Assembly (NCBI RefSeq): GCF_003350405.1
Contig: NZ_QQAW01000006.1
Coordinates: forward strand, 62,001 to 126,000
Reading direction: 5' to 3'
Source: Gluconacetobacter liquefaciens
GTDB taxonomy: Bacteria > Pseudomonadota > Alphaproteobacteria > Acetobacterales > Acetobacteraceae
DNA: 64,000 bases
The notes under the pieces are model-generated. The model worked only from the letters and a program-made list of their open reading frames with translations. It was not told the DNA's origin and searched no databases. Positions within the stretch are counted from its first letter, which is position 1, and every line of letters begins with the position of its first letter. Positions 63,057 to 64,000 of the stretch are shown in pieces. The position numbers were made by a program, and so were the translations under genes.

Positions 63057-64000
63057 TCAGTGAATCGAAAGATGATTGAAATTCTTGTAGGAATTGTAGG
63101 ACGAGACGATCACGCGGTCCCCCGCGTGCAGCCCCCCCGTAATTTCCACCTGCTCGGGGTTACGCCGCCCGGACGTAATCGTCGCCCGGTCGGCACCATG
63201 CCCGTCCGGCGTCATGACAAAGGCCGCCGACCCGCCCCCGGCTTCCAGCCAGGCGCCGTTGGGCAGCACCAGCGCCGGATGCGTCTCACCCAGCGTAATC
63301 CGCACATCCACGCTCTCGCCCCGCCGCAACCCGGCCGGCATCGCCCCGTCGAAGGTCAGTTCGGCGCGGAACTGCCCGTTCGTCACCTGCGGATGCACGC
63401 GCGCCACCGTCATCGCCACTTTGGCGTCGCCGATCTCGGCATCCGCCCGCTGTCCGACCGAGACCCGGCCCAGATAGAACTCGTCGATATCGGCATCGAG
63501 GCGATACTGGCCTTCGCTGTCGATCTGCCCGATCCGGTCACCCGCCTTCAGCGACTGCCCCGGCTGAAGGTCGAAATTCGTCAGCCGCCCCGCCACCGGC
63601 GCACGCAGCACCAGCGCGTTCAGACTGTCCTCCACCACTTCCAGATTGCTGCGCAGGCGCTGCGCCTCACGGTCGATCTCATCACTTTGCCGGGCCGCGA
63701 CCGCCATGTCCTGCGTCCGCGCTGCATCCAGCCGAGCCACACGGTTCGCGTCATAGTCGGCTTCGTCGCGATAGCTTTGCAGATTGGCGTCCGATTCGAA
63801 CCCCTGGCCATGAAGCTGTTCGTGAATCTCCAGTTCCCGCTGGGCTTTCAGCAGATTATAGCGCGCCTCGCCAAGCTGGCTTTCCTCGCTGGTCCGCGTC
63901 TGCTGCAATGCCAGACGCTGTGCGCTGACCGTGCCCAACTGGCTGGCGATCTGCGCCTCGCGGGACGTGACGTCGAGCTGGAGCTGCGGGTTGGTCAGCC
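63057..64000 (-). CDS. MacA/HlyD-type periplasmic adaptor, C-terminal part (runs off window)
   Basis: The reading frame is open to the window edge; about 314 residues are visible and the start lies beyond. The sequence has an alpha-helical hairpin (RLALQQTRTSEESQLGEARY, LLKAQRELEIHEQLHGQGFE), lipoyl-like and beta-barrel parts (LRAPVAGRLTNFDLQPGQSL, DRIGQIDSEGQYRLDADIDE) and the adaptor pattern RRGESVDVRITLGET. It would bridge the inner-membrane permeases and the TolC-family channel. The end of the gene (STIH-like tail KNFNHLSIH) is intact. First visible gene of the exporter operon. Confidence 0.87.
   Translation of the reverse strand, partial: LTNPQLQLDVTSREAQIASQLGTVSAQRLALQQTRTSEESQLGEARYNLLKAQRELEIHEQLHGQGFESDANLQSYRDEADYDANRVARLDAARTQDMAVAARQSDEIDREAQRLRSNLEVVEDSLNALVLRAPVAGRLTNFDLQPGQSLKAGDRIGQIDSEGQYRLDADIDEFYLGRVSVGQRADAEIGDAKVAMTVARVHPQVTNGQFRAELTFDGAMPAGLRRGESVDVRITLGETHPALVLPNGAWLEAGGGSAAFVMTPDGHGADRATITSGRRNPEQVEITGGLHAGDRVIVSSYNSYKNFNHLSIH

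Overview
The window is a compact, GC-rich bacterial chromosome segment with no rRNA, tRNA, CRISPR array, phage or transposase that I could find. The gene set points to an alphaproteobacterium, most likely an acetic acid bacterium (Acetobacteraceae, Gluconacetobacter/Komagataeibacter-like). The evidence is C4-pathway 5-aminolevulinate synthase, a near-match to the alphaproteobacterial SOS box in front of recA, several TonB-dependent receptors, a SatP-type acetate permease and a DUF3597 protein. The genus is an inference from gene content only.

Layout. 1-5.7 kb: anmK (partial), coaA, a small lipoprotein overlapping the end of recA, recA, a gamma-glutamyltransferase-like lipoprotein with altered catalytic residues, and a DsbA/ScsC-like periplasmic thioredoxin. 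5.7-11.2 kb: a cell-surface signalling cassette on the minus strand (fecI-type sigma factor, fecR-type regulator, TonB receptor with STN domain, secreted propeller-like protein). 11.4-18.6 kb: a ureide-type module made of a PucG-like aminotransferase, an FCD-type GntR regulator, and a divergent operon of TonB receptor, DAACS symporter and AllD-like dehydrogenase. Three near-identical 16-bp sites (TCTTGTATrC core) lie before pucG, at the start of the regulator, and before the receptor, so this looks like one regulon. 18.6-28.4 kb: hemA, a lipoprotein, a degenerate transketolase paralogue in front of gap-pgk, then ftsY, mtaB and dapF overlapping as an operon, and a glyoxalase-like gene.

28.6-38.9 kb: an outer-membrane porin, a small secreted protein, an SDR, a CzcCBA-type heavy-metal RND efflux operon, a 78-aa protein, and a satP acetate permease gene broken by an exact 11-bp tandem duplication. 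38.9-49.7 kb: M19 dipeptidase, ahcY, DUF3597, TPR/GT9-like protein, CorA/ZntB-like transporter, glycogen-debranching-type glucosidase, SPOR lytic transglycosylase, secreted peroxiredoxin and a secreted hypothetical. 49.7-53.2 kb: a secreted zinc phospholipase C/S1-P1-like protein, a VOC protein and an L,D-transpeptidase.

53.3-64 kb: one minus-strand operon encoding a MacA-like adaptor (partial), a MacB/LolD-type ATPase, three large FtsX-like permeases (two of them close paralogues) and a TolC-family channel, which looks like an unusual tripartite ABC exporter.

The strongest leads for new biology are the predicted TonB-dependent ureide uptake/catabolism regulon, the catalytically stripped transketolase in the glycolytic operon, the three-permease ABC exporter, and the FecIR-receptor-propeller signalling cassette. 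Most start codons were chosen by eye from family length and Shine-Dalgarno-like sequences.
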